Below, one piece after another: positions 10,735 through 20,965 of a stretch of DNA of 64,000 bases (the stretch's first letter is position 1; every line of letters starts with the position of its first letter). This DNA is from Myotis daubentonii (taxonomy: Eukaryota > Chordata > Mammalia > Chiroptera > Vespertilionidae), in NCBI RefSeq assembly GCF_963259705.1, contig NC_081852.1, positions 63,244,859 through 63,308,858 of the forward strand, given 5' to 3'. The translations under genes and the position numbers were made by a program. The notes beneath the pieces are model-generated. The model made no database searches. It was not told the origin of the DNA and worked only from the letters and a program-made list of their open reading frames with translations.

Positions 10735-10929
10735 GCCCGGCCGGCGTGGCTCAGGGGTTGAGCGCCGACCTATGAACCAGGAGGTCACGGCTCGATTCCT
10801 GGTCAGGACACAGGCCCGGGTTGTGGCTCCATCCCGGTGGGGGGCGTGCAGGAGGCAGCTGATGGATGTTTCTCTCTCATCAGTGTTTCTCTCCCTCTCC
10901 CTCTCCCTTCCTCTCTGAAATCAATACAA
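10735..10929 (+). mobile_element. VES-type SINE
   Basis: Same element as 808-1001, from ggccggcgtggctcagg to aaatcaatac. Confidence 0.93.
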
Positions 10930-11361
10930 GCATTCACACCATCCTTCCTCCTGGGAGGCGGGGCTTCTCCACAGAAGGGACCCTCCTGCTAAGAGGGTGC
11001 GGCAGGAGGGGGCGGGGCTCATCACAGGGAAACCAGGCGCCCAAACCCGGCTTTTCCCCCAAAATATCGCAGCCCCGGAGGCCAGAGGCCAGCGGCCATC
11101 CTAAGGCCGTCCTCCCGCTCACACCACCTCTGCCCGTCCAGGTCCCCATCTCGGCAGCAAGTTTTGAGGATGCGGGGAGCCTACGAGGTCAGAGGTCATC
11201 GCCCAGCACCCCAGGAAGTTCTCTCCTCGAAGAACCGCTGCCATTTCCTTCCCACGAGGTAACCAACATCGGGAATATCACCGCCTGGCCCCGGCCGACA
11301 CCCCTCCGCCCCCGCGGGAGGTCCGCCTCCTCTCCCTCCTGTGAATCTGATCGCCTAGGTC

Positions 11362-11396
11362 GGGGGGGGGGGGGGGGGCGCGGGGGGGGGCAGGGG
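11362..11396. repeat. Poly-G and G-rich tract
   Basis: Seventeen Gs then cgcggggggggg and caggggggat; the counterpart at 1434 differs. Confidence 0.9.
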
Positions 11397-11871
11397 GGAT
11401 GTCCGGCCGCGGGCCGGGCCGTGTGAGGCCCTGGAATCGTTGGGTCTGGCCCGGCCACAGCATCCGCAGGCGGGCCTGGAACTCAGGAAGTCGAGGAGCT
11501 TTTTTCAGAGCGACATCGATTTCTAGGAAGGGACCACATTAAGCGCCCGATGGCGCTGGGCAGGAAAAGGGCCCCCACCCCGGCCTAGGTCTTGGCCTAA
11601 ACTCCAGCGCCTGCGGGACTTGTACACAACCCCCACCGGGGCGACAAGGAGCGGAGGCGGACTTACAGCTGAGATACACACACCCAGAAGGGCGGGGAGG
11701 ACGGGCGACGGGAGGCAGGCAAGGGCAGCGCACAGGGGCCGGGGCAGGAGATGAGCTCGGGGGCCCAGGAGCCGCGGCGTGAGGGTGCCCGGCTCCGAGA
11801 CGGGGAATGAGGGATCGCAGAGCCCATCTCACACACCAGACATAGATGGAGGAGCAGCAGGGAGGTGGCCT

Positions 11872-12229
11872 CACATTATTTATAATTTACCCGTTTTACC
11901 TTGTTTTCACTGTCCCCCGTCCTCTTCATGGAGGAGCCCATTACGTTTTATTATGCTAAACCCCATCTCCTGCCCCATGAATTACAGCCACAGATCTTCA
12001 TATTCCAGCCTTTCAGCTCCGCGGTCATATTTCAAGCTCTGCCCCCACCAGACGCTGATGCGGGGAGCGCACACAGGGCGTCTGTCATCGTCACCTCCGC
12101 TCTCAGAAGCCTAATACAATTGTGCTCTGTGTGGCCCAGAAACGCCTCTCGGTAGCGCTGAATTATGGAGATCTATTGATTTCTGCGGTGTTTTGACAAA
12201 ACAATAAAACTAAACCTGTTAGCCCCTGA
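11872..12229. promoter_or_regulatory. AT-rich island, candidate conserved noncoding element
   Basis: Copy of 1943-2300 with only a few differences (for example ttatgc for ttacgc near 11951). Confidence 0.35.
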
Positions 12230-12249
12230 ACAGATACCCAGACATCCAC

Positions 12250-13449
12250 GCAGCCGCCATGGCCGTGGCCACGAAGAGCGAGTCACGTGGCCCCGTCAAA
12301 CCGGGAAGCCACGCAGACGTGCGGCCGCTGGGCAGCTCCCGCCACACTGCTGTGCCCCTGTCTCCTCTCGGGGGCAGAACAGAGCAGCGGGTCACCGTGG
12401 GGTCGGCGGGCTGGGGCCGGCCTCCCGGGGGTCAACAGGGCCACAGCGCCCGGTGGACGCGAGGGGCGAAGCGAATTAGTACCCACACAGGCGCCCCCAC
12501 CCTCAGGCAGGGAGGCAGCAGGTGCTCCATGCCCGGCGGCTGTCGAGGTTAGAGGGGGTTGCTGAGCCGGGCGTGCCTCTGCCCACGCCCCGTGTGACCG
12601 AGTCCACAGACCCCGCCCGGGGCTCACCCCGCCCCGGCCACCACCTTCCGGGGGATCCTGGGCAAATGGCGCTCCTTTTCCACCCTCCACTTCCTGGTCT
12701 GGAGCGCGGGGTCGTCAGGCCCGCCCCCCGGCCTCGGGTGTTCGGGGGTCACACCCAGTGCGGAGGCGGCAGGGCTTCGCAAAGGGAACGTGACGGGGCA
12801 CCGGGCCATCTGCGAGGAACCGCGTTGTTCTGAGTCTTAGACGCAGGCGCGCGCGTGGGGCGGGGCTCAAGCTTTTCCTGTTTCCTTCCCCAGCCCGTGC
12901 ACAGCGACCGGGAGGGGACCCGGCAGTGAAGCCGGCAAGCAGAGCCCAGACCAGGGCCAGGCCGACCCACCAGGAGTCAAAGCAGCATCTCGTCGCCTGA
13001 TGACGCGGACGAAGCTGGCGTCTGCGACCCGGGCGCACGGAGCTGCGTCCCTCCCCGCCATGGCCCCGGCCCTGCACCTGCTGGGAGACCGGATTGGAGG
13101 CTTGTAAGCGCCTGTCTTCTTGGGGGGCCGCCTTCTCAGTAAACGCCTCAGGACTCGACCCGCCTGCGTGACGGGACACAGGGACAGGCAGCCGAGCCCA
13201 ACCGGGTTTCTGGGAACAAAACTGCCGCCCGCCCGCCCGCTGAGGGTTATTGCGGCTCCTCCGTCTCACCTGGGAGACTGCGAGCCTGGGAGTGTGTGCA
13301 CTGCTGTCCGCTCACCTCGCAGAGAGAGAACTTCCCGGGAATAAATCACCGTGTCCTTTCCCCTCGCGACGCTGATGAAAATGGCACCACAGCCGCACGC
13401 TGACGGCCCCCAGTCATGGCAAGGACGCTGCCCGCCTCAGAGACGCACG
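12250..13449. other. GC-rich single-copy sequence in copy 2
   Basis: Counterpart of 2321-3519; no gene recognised. Confidence 0.5.
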
Positions 13450-13602
13450 CTTATGAGGCGCCTGCTGTGAGCCACGCACGGGAATCGCACAAAACGGTCA
13501 GCCGTTATTCTCTTACAGCCACGGTGGGTCTGTGTGTGACAGGTAAGGACACCGAGGCCCAGGGAGGCGAGCCTTGCTCATGTCACGGCCACTGCCGGGC
13601 CC
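13450..13602 (+). mobile_element. MIR-like SINE fragment
   Basis: Same as 3520-3672. Confidence 0.6.
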
Positions 13603-14059
13603 CTGCGTGGCCCCATCCGGATGCTCTGGTCTCACCTGCCAGGTGAGGGGCGGGGCTGTTAGTCATCCTTCGAAGCTGTCGCTGAGCCCTAGGTCACCAG
13701 ACCCAGCCGTCTGGGCACCTGCTCAGTCCAAGGGTTTGTTCACAACCCAATCCCTGACCCACCGCCAGCCCGGACACGGCCCCCGGCACAGCCTGGACAC
13801 GGCCCCGGCACTTGTGGGAGGTGCCCAGACCCTGAGGGAGGAGCCCCCCCCAGTGGGTTAGTGCCCTAAGGGAAGAGTCTGCCCCTCCTCCCCTCGGTGA
13901 GCTCTGACCCGGGTCCTCCCTTTCGTGGGCAAGGAGACGGCGCCCTCTTTCTGTTTGGGGGAAACAACATTTACCGACGTGTGAGGGGCTCTCCGAGGAG
14001 AGCACCGTTCCCGTCTCTCGGGAAATGCTACCCAATTTTTCATCTAAGAGATTTTAACT

Positions 14060-14268
14060 TTTTTAAAATAGGTTTTCATTGATTCCAGAGAGGGAGAGTG
14101 AGAGAGGGAGAAACATCCATGATGAGCGAGAATCGTGGAAAGGCTGACTCCTGCACGCCCCCCACTGGGGATGGAGCCAGCCACGTGGGCATGTGCCCTT
14201 GACCGGAATCAAACCGTGACCTCCTGGGATGGAGGTAACACGCAACCCCTGAGCTACATGGGCCCCGC
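14060..14268 (-). mobile_element. Old VES-related SINE
   Basis: Same element as 4128-4337, apparently unchanged. Confidence 0.85.
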
Positions 14269-14315
14269 CTTCCAAGGGATTTTTAAATGATGGTCTCTCC
14301 TCTCTCCCTCTCCCC

Positions 14316-14347
<32 letters not shown>

Positions 14348-14361
14348 CCCTCTCCTTTCCC

Positions 14362-14723
14362 ACTGTCCATGTGACCTCTGAGAACAGCTCTTCCGGAAAC
14401 ATCTCCGATGGGCCCATTACCTTGAACCTGCTAAATGGAGCTTTTCTATGTTGCTCATTCCCGGGGCTTCTCTCTCCTCCCAGGCAGCTGCTAATTACAT
14501 AAGAAGATAATTTCATGTAAATGTTGGATTTAAAAGCGGTCCAGCGGCCTGCTCACTGTTTACCAGAAACTGCGTTTTGTTGTTCCTACGTGAGTAAATC
14601 AACTAATTGATTCCGCTGATTGAGTGAAAAGGGCCCCTAATTGCTCTCCCCATCGAGCGGCTCCGGAATCCTTGGCCGCTGGCAGCGGGACAGCGGCCTC
14701 CGTGATCCAGCAGCTCTGTTCGC
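14362..14723. promoter_or_regulatory. AT-rich island, candidate conserved noncoding element
   Basis: Copy of 4431-4790, with a 3-bp insertion (ataagaagataa) and an added T in tgcgttttgttg. Confidence 0.35.
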
Positions 14724-15066
14724 TGCCTAATGAGCCGCGGGCTGGGGCCTCGGTTCCCAAAGGGGGACGCGGAGGGTCCTGTCCTCTGAGAGCAGCGAGA
14801 ACAGCCCCAGACGTGGACCGCTCAGGAGCAAAAACAGAAAAAGAGAAAAAAATCTATTTGGTCTCAATTCCCGGACAGTGGCCTCCCCTCCCCTTCGTCT
14901 GTCCGGCGGACCCGGTGGGGTCTGGGGCCCGGGAACGGGTGCCTCCAGCTCTGGGCTTTGAGGCGCGGGGTCATCCATGAGCACATGAGGCCTCCACACA
15001 GGAGGGGAAGGGGGCTCCCAGGTTGGTCTCCTGAACGGTTTCTAAGAAGAAGCTCAAGAAAGATCA

Positions 15067-15585
15067 GGGCCCGGCCGGCCGGCGTGGCTCAGTGGCTGAG
15101 CGTCCACCTATGAACTAGGCCAGTGATGGCGAACCTATGACACGCGTGTCACCTCTGAACTAGGCCAGTGATGGCGAACCTATGACACGCGTGTCAGAGG
15201 TGACACGTGCACTCATTTTTTTGGGTTGATTTTTCTTTGTTAAATGGCATTTAAATAGTTAAATAAATATCAAAAATATAAATCTTTGTTTTACTATGGT
15301 TGCAAAGATCAAAAAATTTCTATATGTGTCACGGCACCAGAGTTAAGTTAGGGTTTTTCAAAACGCTGACACGCCGAGCTCAAAAGGTTCGCCATCACTG
15401 GGCTAGGAGGTCACGGTTCGATTCCCGGTCAGGGCACAGGCCCAGGTTGTGGGCTCGATCCCTGGTGGGGGCGTGCAGGAGGCAGCCGATCCGTGATTCC
15501 CTCTCATCACTGATGTTTCTCTCTCTCTCTCCCTCTCCCTTCCTCTCTCTTGAAAAACCAATCAGCTTTTCTTTTTCTTAAAAAG
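15067..15585 (+). mobile_element. VES SINE interrupted by a hAT element
   Basis: The head is at 15067-15120. The body resumes after the hAT at 15401 (aggaggtcacggttcgattc) and ends in CT-rich sequence and an unusual tail, tcttgaaaaaccaatcagc. The two SINE parts join cleanly if the hAT and one 8-bp duplicate are removed. Confidence 0.9.
15121..15400. mobile_element. Nonautonomous hAT transposon, complete
   Basis: Terminal inverted repeats: cagtgatggcgaacct on the left and aggttcgccatcactg on the right (one base differs). The 8-bp flanks are aactaggc (15113-15120) and ggctagga (15401-15408), matching at five consecutive positions. Each mismatch is a change from the expected SINE word aactagga, so they are a decayed target duplication. 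The first 45 bp are repeated (cagtgatgg at 15121 and 15166). The inside is AT-rich with no transposase frame. Confidence 0.88.
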
Positions 15586-15891
15586 GAAGGGAAGATGAGG
15601 GTTCTCCGGGGGTGGAGCACCCTGATGTGAACTGAGCGCCTCCTGCCTAATGCCCATGATTCTCAGAGGAGGCGGCGAGCTGCACACCAGCTGGCGGGTC
15701 GGCGGCCTCGCCCGGAGTGGAGTGGCGAGCAGAGACCACACATGGGGGGGCAGCGCACGGCGGTCCCCCCCCACCCCCAGCGCGCTGAGCGGTGATGAGC
15801 GCCTGTGTGGCTGCCTCTCGTGCACACACAGCACCTGCTGCGGGGCGGGCAGATGGAGAAGCGACACTAGGGCTGGGACCTGGAGGACTGA
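15586..15891. other. Single-copy sequence absent from copy 1
   Basis: GC-rich, no gene recognised. It lies between the copy 2 common end and the segment found inverted in copy 1. Confidence 0.5.
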
Positions 15892-16433
15892 GAGCTTCCG
15901 GAACGGGGCTGGGGTCGGGGCCGAGAGGAGCAGCGCGGGCAGCATGGAGCGAGGTCGCCTTTAAACTGGGCTCTTCCTGCTCTTGGACAAAAGTCTTTTA
16001 CCAAATGAGGGTCCGAGGGCCTGCGCTCAAGCAGTGGGATGAGAGAGCCATCTCCGGACCATCAGGAAAGCAGCAGGGATGGGGGGATGCCAGGTGGGCA
16101 CCAGTGCCCAGGAAGGCTGTGCCCATGTGCCCGGGAAGGTGCCCAGGAAGATGCCCGGGAAGGCCGTGAGCGGGAACCAGAGTCCCGAGAAGTGCAGTGG
16201 AGGCGGTGCGGTCGGCCAGGGAACCGGCCTGCCCCGGCGGCTGGCGGTGGCCGGAACCTGCTTGCAGAAGCGGCAGAAGCAAATGCAGAGCCTGGAAGCC
16301 CTTTCCCAGCAGGAGTGGCCGCGCGCCTCCTGGGCCGGGAAGCGCGGTGGGCACCGGGGTAGCCGGCCCCTCCCATCCTGAAACATGGACACGGGCGTGG
16401 TCTGGACGAAGGCGAGGAGAGGCACGTGGTGCC
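15892..16433 (+). repeat. Direct partner of inverted segment 5401-5941
   Basis: This is the uninterrupted version of the sequence found inverted at 5401-5941. It is GC-rich, with a short imperfect repeat of 'gcccgggaagg'-type words around 16128-16165. No gene is recognised; open frames on both strands lack any family signature. Confidence 0.9.
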
Positions 16434-17084
16434 GGAGAGGCCCAGTGGGGAGGCCCAGTGGGGAGGCTGCCAGAGGAGGGCCAGGACCCGCCACCCCCAC
16501 GAACAGCACTAACGAGTGACCACCACTCCGGACACGGAGCTCTGACCGTGCCCATGACCCACGAGGAAGAGCTGCCAGGGCCCAGGCTGGGAACGGGAGG
16601 CCCAGGACCCCCATCAGCACATCAGGCTCCGGCCCGCCCTCCCGCTCCGGAGCCCAGAGCCCAACGACAGCAAGACGCGGTGAGCACACGGCCTCCTCCC
16701 TCTGCTCCTCATGCTCCCAGACCCCAGAGGTCGCCAGAGCCCCAGAGCCACAGGAGGTCCTGAGCGGACCCAGCCTCCCCGGGGGACTGGCCGTTTCTCC
16801 CCCTGGATTCTCCATTAGCCCGACGCCCAGCAGGGACAGCGGGCAGGGCTCCCCCAGCCACGTGTTGTTAGATCCTGACGGGCCTCCTCAGGCCTCTGAG
16901 AGGCACACGAAGCTCCCCCCGCCCCCCCCCGTCTGCCGCCTGCCTCCATGCCCTCACCCCGCACCCCGCACCCCACAGCCCACGCCCCACGCCCCGCACC
17001 CTGCGCCCGCCATCCGTCTCCACGCCGTGACTTGGCCGCAGGGCCCTGCACAGCCCGCCGCAGCCACGGAGCCCGCGTGCTAGT
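16434..17084. other. GC-rich region with C-rich repeat
   Basis: A repeated gaggcccagtgggg at 16437-16466, and 16919-17010 with gcaccccgcaccccacagc-type short repeats. No gene recognised. Confidence 0.5.
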
Positions 17085-17240
17085 CCTGCCTTGATCTTGT
17101 TAGCATAATGTGCAGCTTCGTTAACCAGCCAGATGAACCCTTTAGTAATTGGAGCTAATGAATTTAATTTTCCACTTTCTATTTTTCTAATAATAAAACA
17201 AAGTCCTAATTTGCTCATCGTTCAAGGGAGGCTCCGAGTA
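17085..17240. promoter_or_regulatory. AT-rich island, candidate conserved noncoding element
   Basis: It includes ccctttagtaattggagc, taatgaatttaattttcc and ctaataataaaacaaagtcc. Role inferred only from composition. Confidence 0.3.
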
Positions 17241-17408
17241 GCTTCTGGGAGTCAAGGTGAGGCCAAGGGCGCCGGCGGGTGGGAGGAGTTCGCATCCCTC
17301 TGGCTGATCCTGGCCGGGTTTTGTTTTTCTTTGGAATTTCTCAGGCACTGAACCTAAACGGATCATTTTCCGGATTCTGCAGAGAATGAAACTAAAGGCC
17401 AGAATAAA

Positions 17409-17614
17409 CCCAGCCGGCGTGGCTCAGTGTTTGAGACTCGACCTATGAACCAGGAGGTCATGGTCGGATTCCCGGTCAGGGCACAGGCCCGGGTGGTGGG
17501 CTCCATCCCCAGTGTGCAGGAGGCAGCCGATCCATGATTCTTTCTCATCACTGATGCTTCTATTTCTCGCCCCCTCCTTCCTCTCTGAAATCAATAAAAA
17601 TATTTTTTAAAAAC
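17409..17614 (+). mobile_element. VES-type SINE
   Basis: From cagccggcgtggctcagtg to aaatcaataaaaatatttttt, with a short deletion around 17508-17516. Confidence 0.93.
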
Positions 17615-17837
17615 AAAGGCCAGAACAAGATTTCGTTTTTCTTTTTACAACAAGATGGCACCATGAAGGCAGCGCTCCGGGGGGCGGGTGTGAAGACGGG
17701 GTCGTGCACAGGAATGCAGGGTGCACGGCGGTGGAAGCGTCGCTGACGTGGTGAGAGGGGCGCCTGTGGGAGGAGCGCTGGTTGGTGAGAATCTTCTCCC
17801 CGGCTCCTCCCCCTGCAGTCGGGGGGCCGAGATTGGA

Positions 17838-17967
17838 CACACCGGGTTCCCCCAAAATGCTGACACCTTCGCAGCTGATCGCCCACCTCGAAAATGAGAT
17901 GCATTTCAATAAATGCTGCCTTTGTAATGAGTCAAAGCGTGTGCGTACATTTTGGGGACACCCTACA
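17838..17967. mobile_element. Possible short mariner-like element
   Basis: The left side has gggttcccccaaaatgc. The right side has gtacattttggggacaccc, whose reverse complement gives gggtgtccccaaaatgtac. The two ends are imperfect inverted repeats and the right end resembles Tc/mariner termini. No clear TA duplication on the left. Boundaries are uncertain. Confidence 0.3.
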
Positions 17968-17999
17968 TACATCTCCTTTCTTTTTTTTTCTTTTTTTTC

Positions 18000-18231
18000 T
18001 TTTATTATCCTCACCCGAGGGTATTTTTCCATTGATTTTTAGAGAGAGTGGAAGAGAAAGACAGAGAGAAACATCCATGTGAAAGAAATGGTTGCCTCCT
18101 GCACATGCCCTAACCAGGGCCTGGGCCAGGGAGGAGCCTGCAACCGAGGTACGTGCCCTTGACTGGAATCGAACCCGGGACCCCTTGGTCCTCAGGCCGA
18201 TGCTCTATCCACTGAGCCACACCGGCCAGGG
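18000..18231 (-). mobile_element. VES SINE, subtype with 3' palindrome
   Basis: Reverse orientation: a T/C-rich tail, then atcctcacccgagggtattt, then gagccacaccggccaggg at the head. The tail carries a self-complementary tcctcacccgaggg also found in four other SINEs of the window. Confidence 0.92.
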
Positions 18232-18369
18232 ATACATTCCTTTCTTGCTGCCTGTTACTAACAGCCACGCCACCCAGTGAGGAACCAGTGTCTGAACCAG
18301 CAGCGGGGGGAGGGGGACCCCCGATGGAAGGCTCCCTGGGACTGGAGTCCCTGTGCCTCCGCCCCAGGA

Positions 18370-19110
18370 TCGGGCGGCAGCCGCGTCAGATGCGGTTAAT
18401 TCATCGGGCGTTTCATTAGGCGGATAAAAGGGCCGCAGGCAGGACGAGCCTCGGTCGCTCCGGGTACATTTCATCCGTGACTCAGAGCAGATTCCTCGCC
18501 GATTACCGTGTTCGCTTCCCTCCGCCGCATTCTTCTCCGCATTGCTGAGGCAGCGCGGCCGCGTCAGAGATGGCCGGGATGAAAGCCCCCCGCCCCCCCC
18601 AGTTACATTAACCACTTTGTCCTTTTAATTCATCTAATTACATGCAAGGAGGACGCACTGCCTTGCAGGCGGCTCCGGCTGGGCCGGCGGCTCTTTGTTG
18701 TCTTATTAGGGCGCCTTTGTTCCCGGGGGGTGGTTAGAGCCATTTCCAGCGGCCGTGGCTCCATGAGGATGCGCGTACTTGTTTAAATTACCTTTCAAAA
18801 TGCTCCAGGCCATTAAGGGGGAGGCGCGGCAAATAAAAGTTGGAGTTTTTGTCATAATGTTTTACCCTAATCACAGCTTTTATTTTATTATAATCCATTA
18901 GTTGACAATATTATTCTATAGATTATTAGGCAGCAATTTTGTTATTTTCTCACGCTTCCCGCGCTCGCACGCCAGGCCGGGATCCACACGTCTCCGCCTA
19001 ACGCGCTTTCAATTTTGCTAAAACCTCTATTTAACTGGTTTGCCTGGGGAGCACCTTGGCAAATGTGCTTTTAATTCCGTTCTAATTACCTCGGCGGTTG
19101 ACAGACCCCG
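18370..19110. promoter_or_regulatory. AT-rich island, strong candidate conserved noncoding element
   Basis: About 740 bp without transposons, rich in ggttaattcatc, ccttttaattcatctaatta, aaattacctttc, ttattttattataatcc, attagttgacaatatt and ttctaattacc, interleaved with CpG-containing words. Stops occur in all frames over the AT-rich part. This is the clearest enhancer-like block in the window. Confidence 0.45.
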
Positions 19111-19544
19111 GCGGGGGTGTAATGGGGCCCCCTTTTTCCGGGGTCCCTGCGGCCATTCCTGGGGTCCTTTCTTCGCTCGCCGGTCCTAACGCGTGAGAGG
19201 CCAGAGGTCACGCTTGGGAGAAGGGCCTTTCGTCTCTGTCCAGCGTATAGGTGATTTTTTAAAAAACACAGTTTTTAAAGCCTGGCTTTCCTCCTCATCT
19301 GGAAAAGGCCTCCGGCTCTGTGCTTTTCAGCCTGATTCCTGGGGGCGTGGGTCCTACCGGTGACACGAAGGCCAGGCCGCTGGGAAGGGAGGGTTTGTGC
19401 CCAGACAGGAAGGCAACTCCTTCCCATGTAGAGGCCATGCCCCTCCCATGTCACCTGCGCTGGGTGGGGAGCGGCCGCAGGGCTCTGCTTTGGGGGCACA
19501 GCAGCTTCAAGACGGCTTAGCCCTGCTCTCCAAACAAGTCCCAC
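19111..19544. other. Single-copy sequence
   Basis: No gene or repeat recognised. Confidence 0.5.
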
Positions 19545-19755
19545 CGGGCCGGCGTGGCTCCGTGGTTGAGCGTCCACCTACGAACCGGGAGGTCAGGGTT
19601 CGGTTCCCGGTCAGGGCACAGGCCCGGGTTGTGGGCTCCATCCCCAGTGTGGGGCGTGCAGGAGGCAGCGGATCCCTGATTGTCTCTCATCATTGAGGTT
19701 TCCATCTCTCTCTCCCCCTTCTTTTCTGAAATCAATAAAAATATATTTAAAAACA
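19545..19755 (+). mobile_element. VES-type SINE
   Basis: From gggccggcgtggctccgtgg, B-box-like gggttcggttccc, to aaatcaataaaaatatattt. Confidence 0.93.
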
Positions 19756-20757
19756 AACGAACCACAAACAGCTCCTAATTCTCTCAGGTCGGGGAGTTTG
19801 CTCTGGCAACGACCCAGGGGTGCCAGGGGTGCCAGGGGTCCTGGGCCACAAAGCAGCAGCGGGCGCTTTGCCCCGAAGAAGTGATGCCTCTGACAGGGAG
19901 GCGGCTCCGGTCTCTGTAAACGAACCCAGTCTCTTCTCCATGACGACCGTCTGTACACAGAGACACGGCCCCGGGGCCGCGTGGGGCCTGCAGACGGGAG
20001 GCCAGGCTGTCGAGTGATGTCCACAACCGATAGCGAAAAGGGCACGGGCTTCTACTATCCGTTCCCTGCTCTTTCTTATGCTCCTGTGCGCTCTCTCTCT
20101 CTCTCTCCCTCCCTCCCTCCCTCCCTCCGCATTTTTGCTCCTCGCTATGCTTCTGTTCGATTGCTCAGCCGGGACCCTCCGAGATGAGTCACTACAACAC
20201 CCACCTCGAGTTCGTGACCCAAACTCGGGGCTCCAGGGACCCCGGCCGCTGCCGTGCCGGCCAGCAGGGAGCAGATGGCCCTGCACCCCGCCTCCCCCTC
20301 CAGCCACGCCCTGGCCCGGAAGTGCCTTTGGCGATGGTTCTAGGCCTGTTGAAAAGTCAACATGGCCTCCCTCTCGTCTTTAAACCTGGATGTTGAGCTT
20401 TTCTTTTGATTTAAAACAAGAACGTGGTTGCTACAGGACGGCACCGGCCGCTGAACTGAAACGAGGCGTGTGCTGCGCACGTTCCCCATGACGCGGCCGC
20501 AGGAGCAGACTCAGTGGGAGACCAGCGTTTCCGAGGGGAAGCGAGTCTCCTCCCCGGGGGGCATGTGCGGCGTCTGGGGGCGTCTTTGCTCCTGAGAACT
20601 GAGAACGCGCTACGGGCATCCAGTGGCTTGAGGCCAGGGGGTGCTGCCCAACACCCACAATGACAGCCCCCCCCCCCCACAAAGCTCTATGCAGCGCCCA
20701 TTACATACCTGCTGGGCTGTTAAAGCGCTCAGTCACCAACACCCTTCCCCCTGCGTT
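19756..20757. other. Single-copy sequence with CT tract
   Basis: Holds a pyrimidine microsatellite at 20090-20128 (ctctctct then ccctccctccc) and a triple ggtgccaggg near 19816. No gene recognised. Confidence 0.5.
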
Positions 20758-20965
20758 TAAACATATTTTTATTGATGTCAGAGAGGAAGGGAGAGGGAGA
20801 GAGAGAGAGAAACATCCATGATGAGAGAGAGAATCACGGACCGGCTGCCTCCTGCACGCCCCCCACTGGGGATGGAGCCCACAACCCGGGCCTGTGCCCT
20901 GTCAGGGAATCGAACCCTGACCTCCTGGGTTCGATGCTCAACCACTGAGCCACACCGGCCGGGCC
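20758..20965 (-). mobile_element. VES-type SINE
   Basis: Reverse orientation from catatttttattgatgtcag to gccacaccggccgggcc; little mutated. Confidence 0.94.

Larger units (their letters stand above)
8160..15339. repeat. Large duplicated segment, copy 2
   Basis: This is the partner of 1-5407. It holds the long form of the minisatellite (8340-10043), the extra 198 bp (10515-10713), and the same order of SINE, G run, AT-rich island, MIR-like core, old SINE, CT tract and hAT-in-SINE. Unlike copy 1 it continues past the common end into the second half of the hAT element and SINE, so copy 2 shows the intact arrangement. The divergence is small enough to be allelic. Confidence 0.95.
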
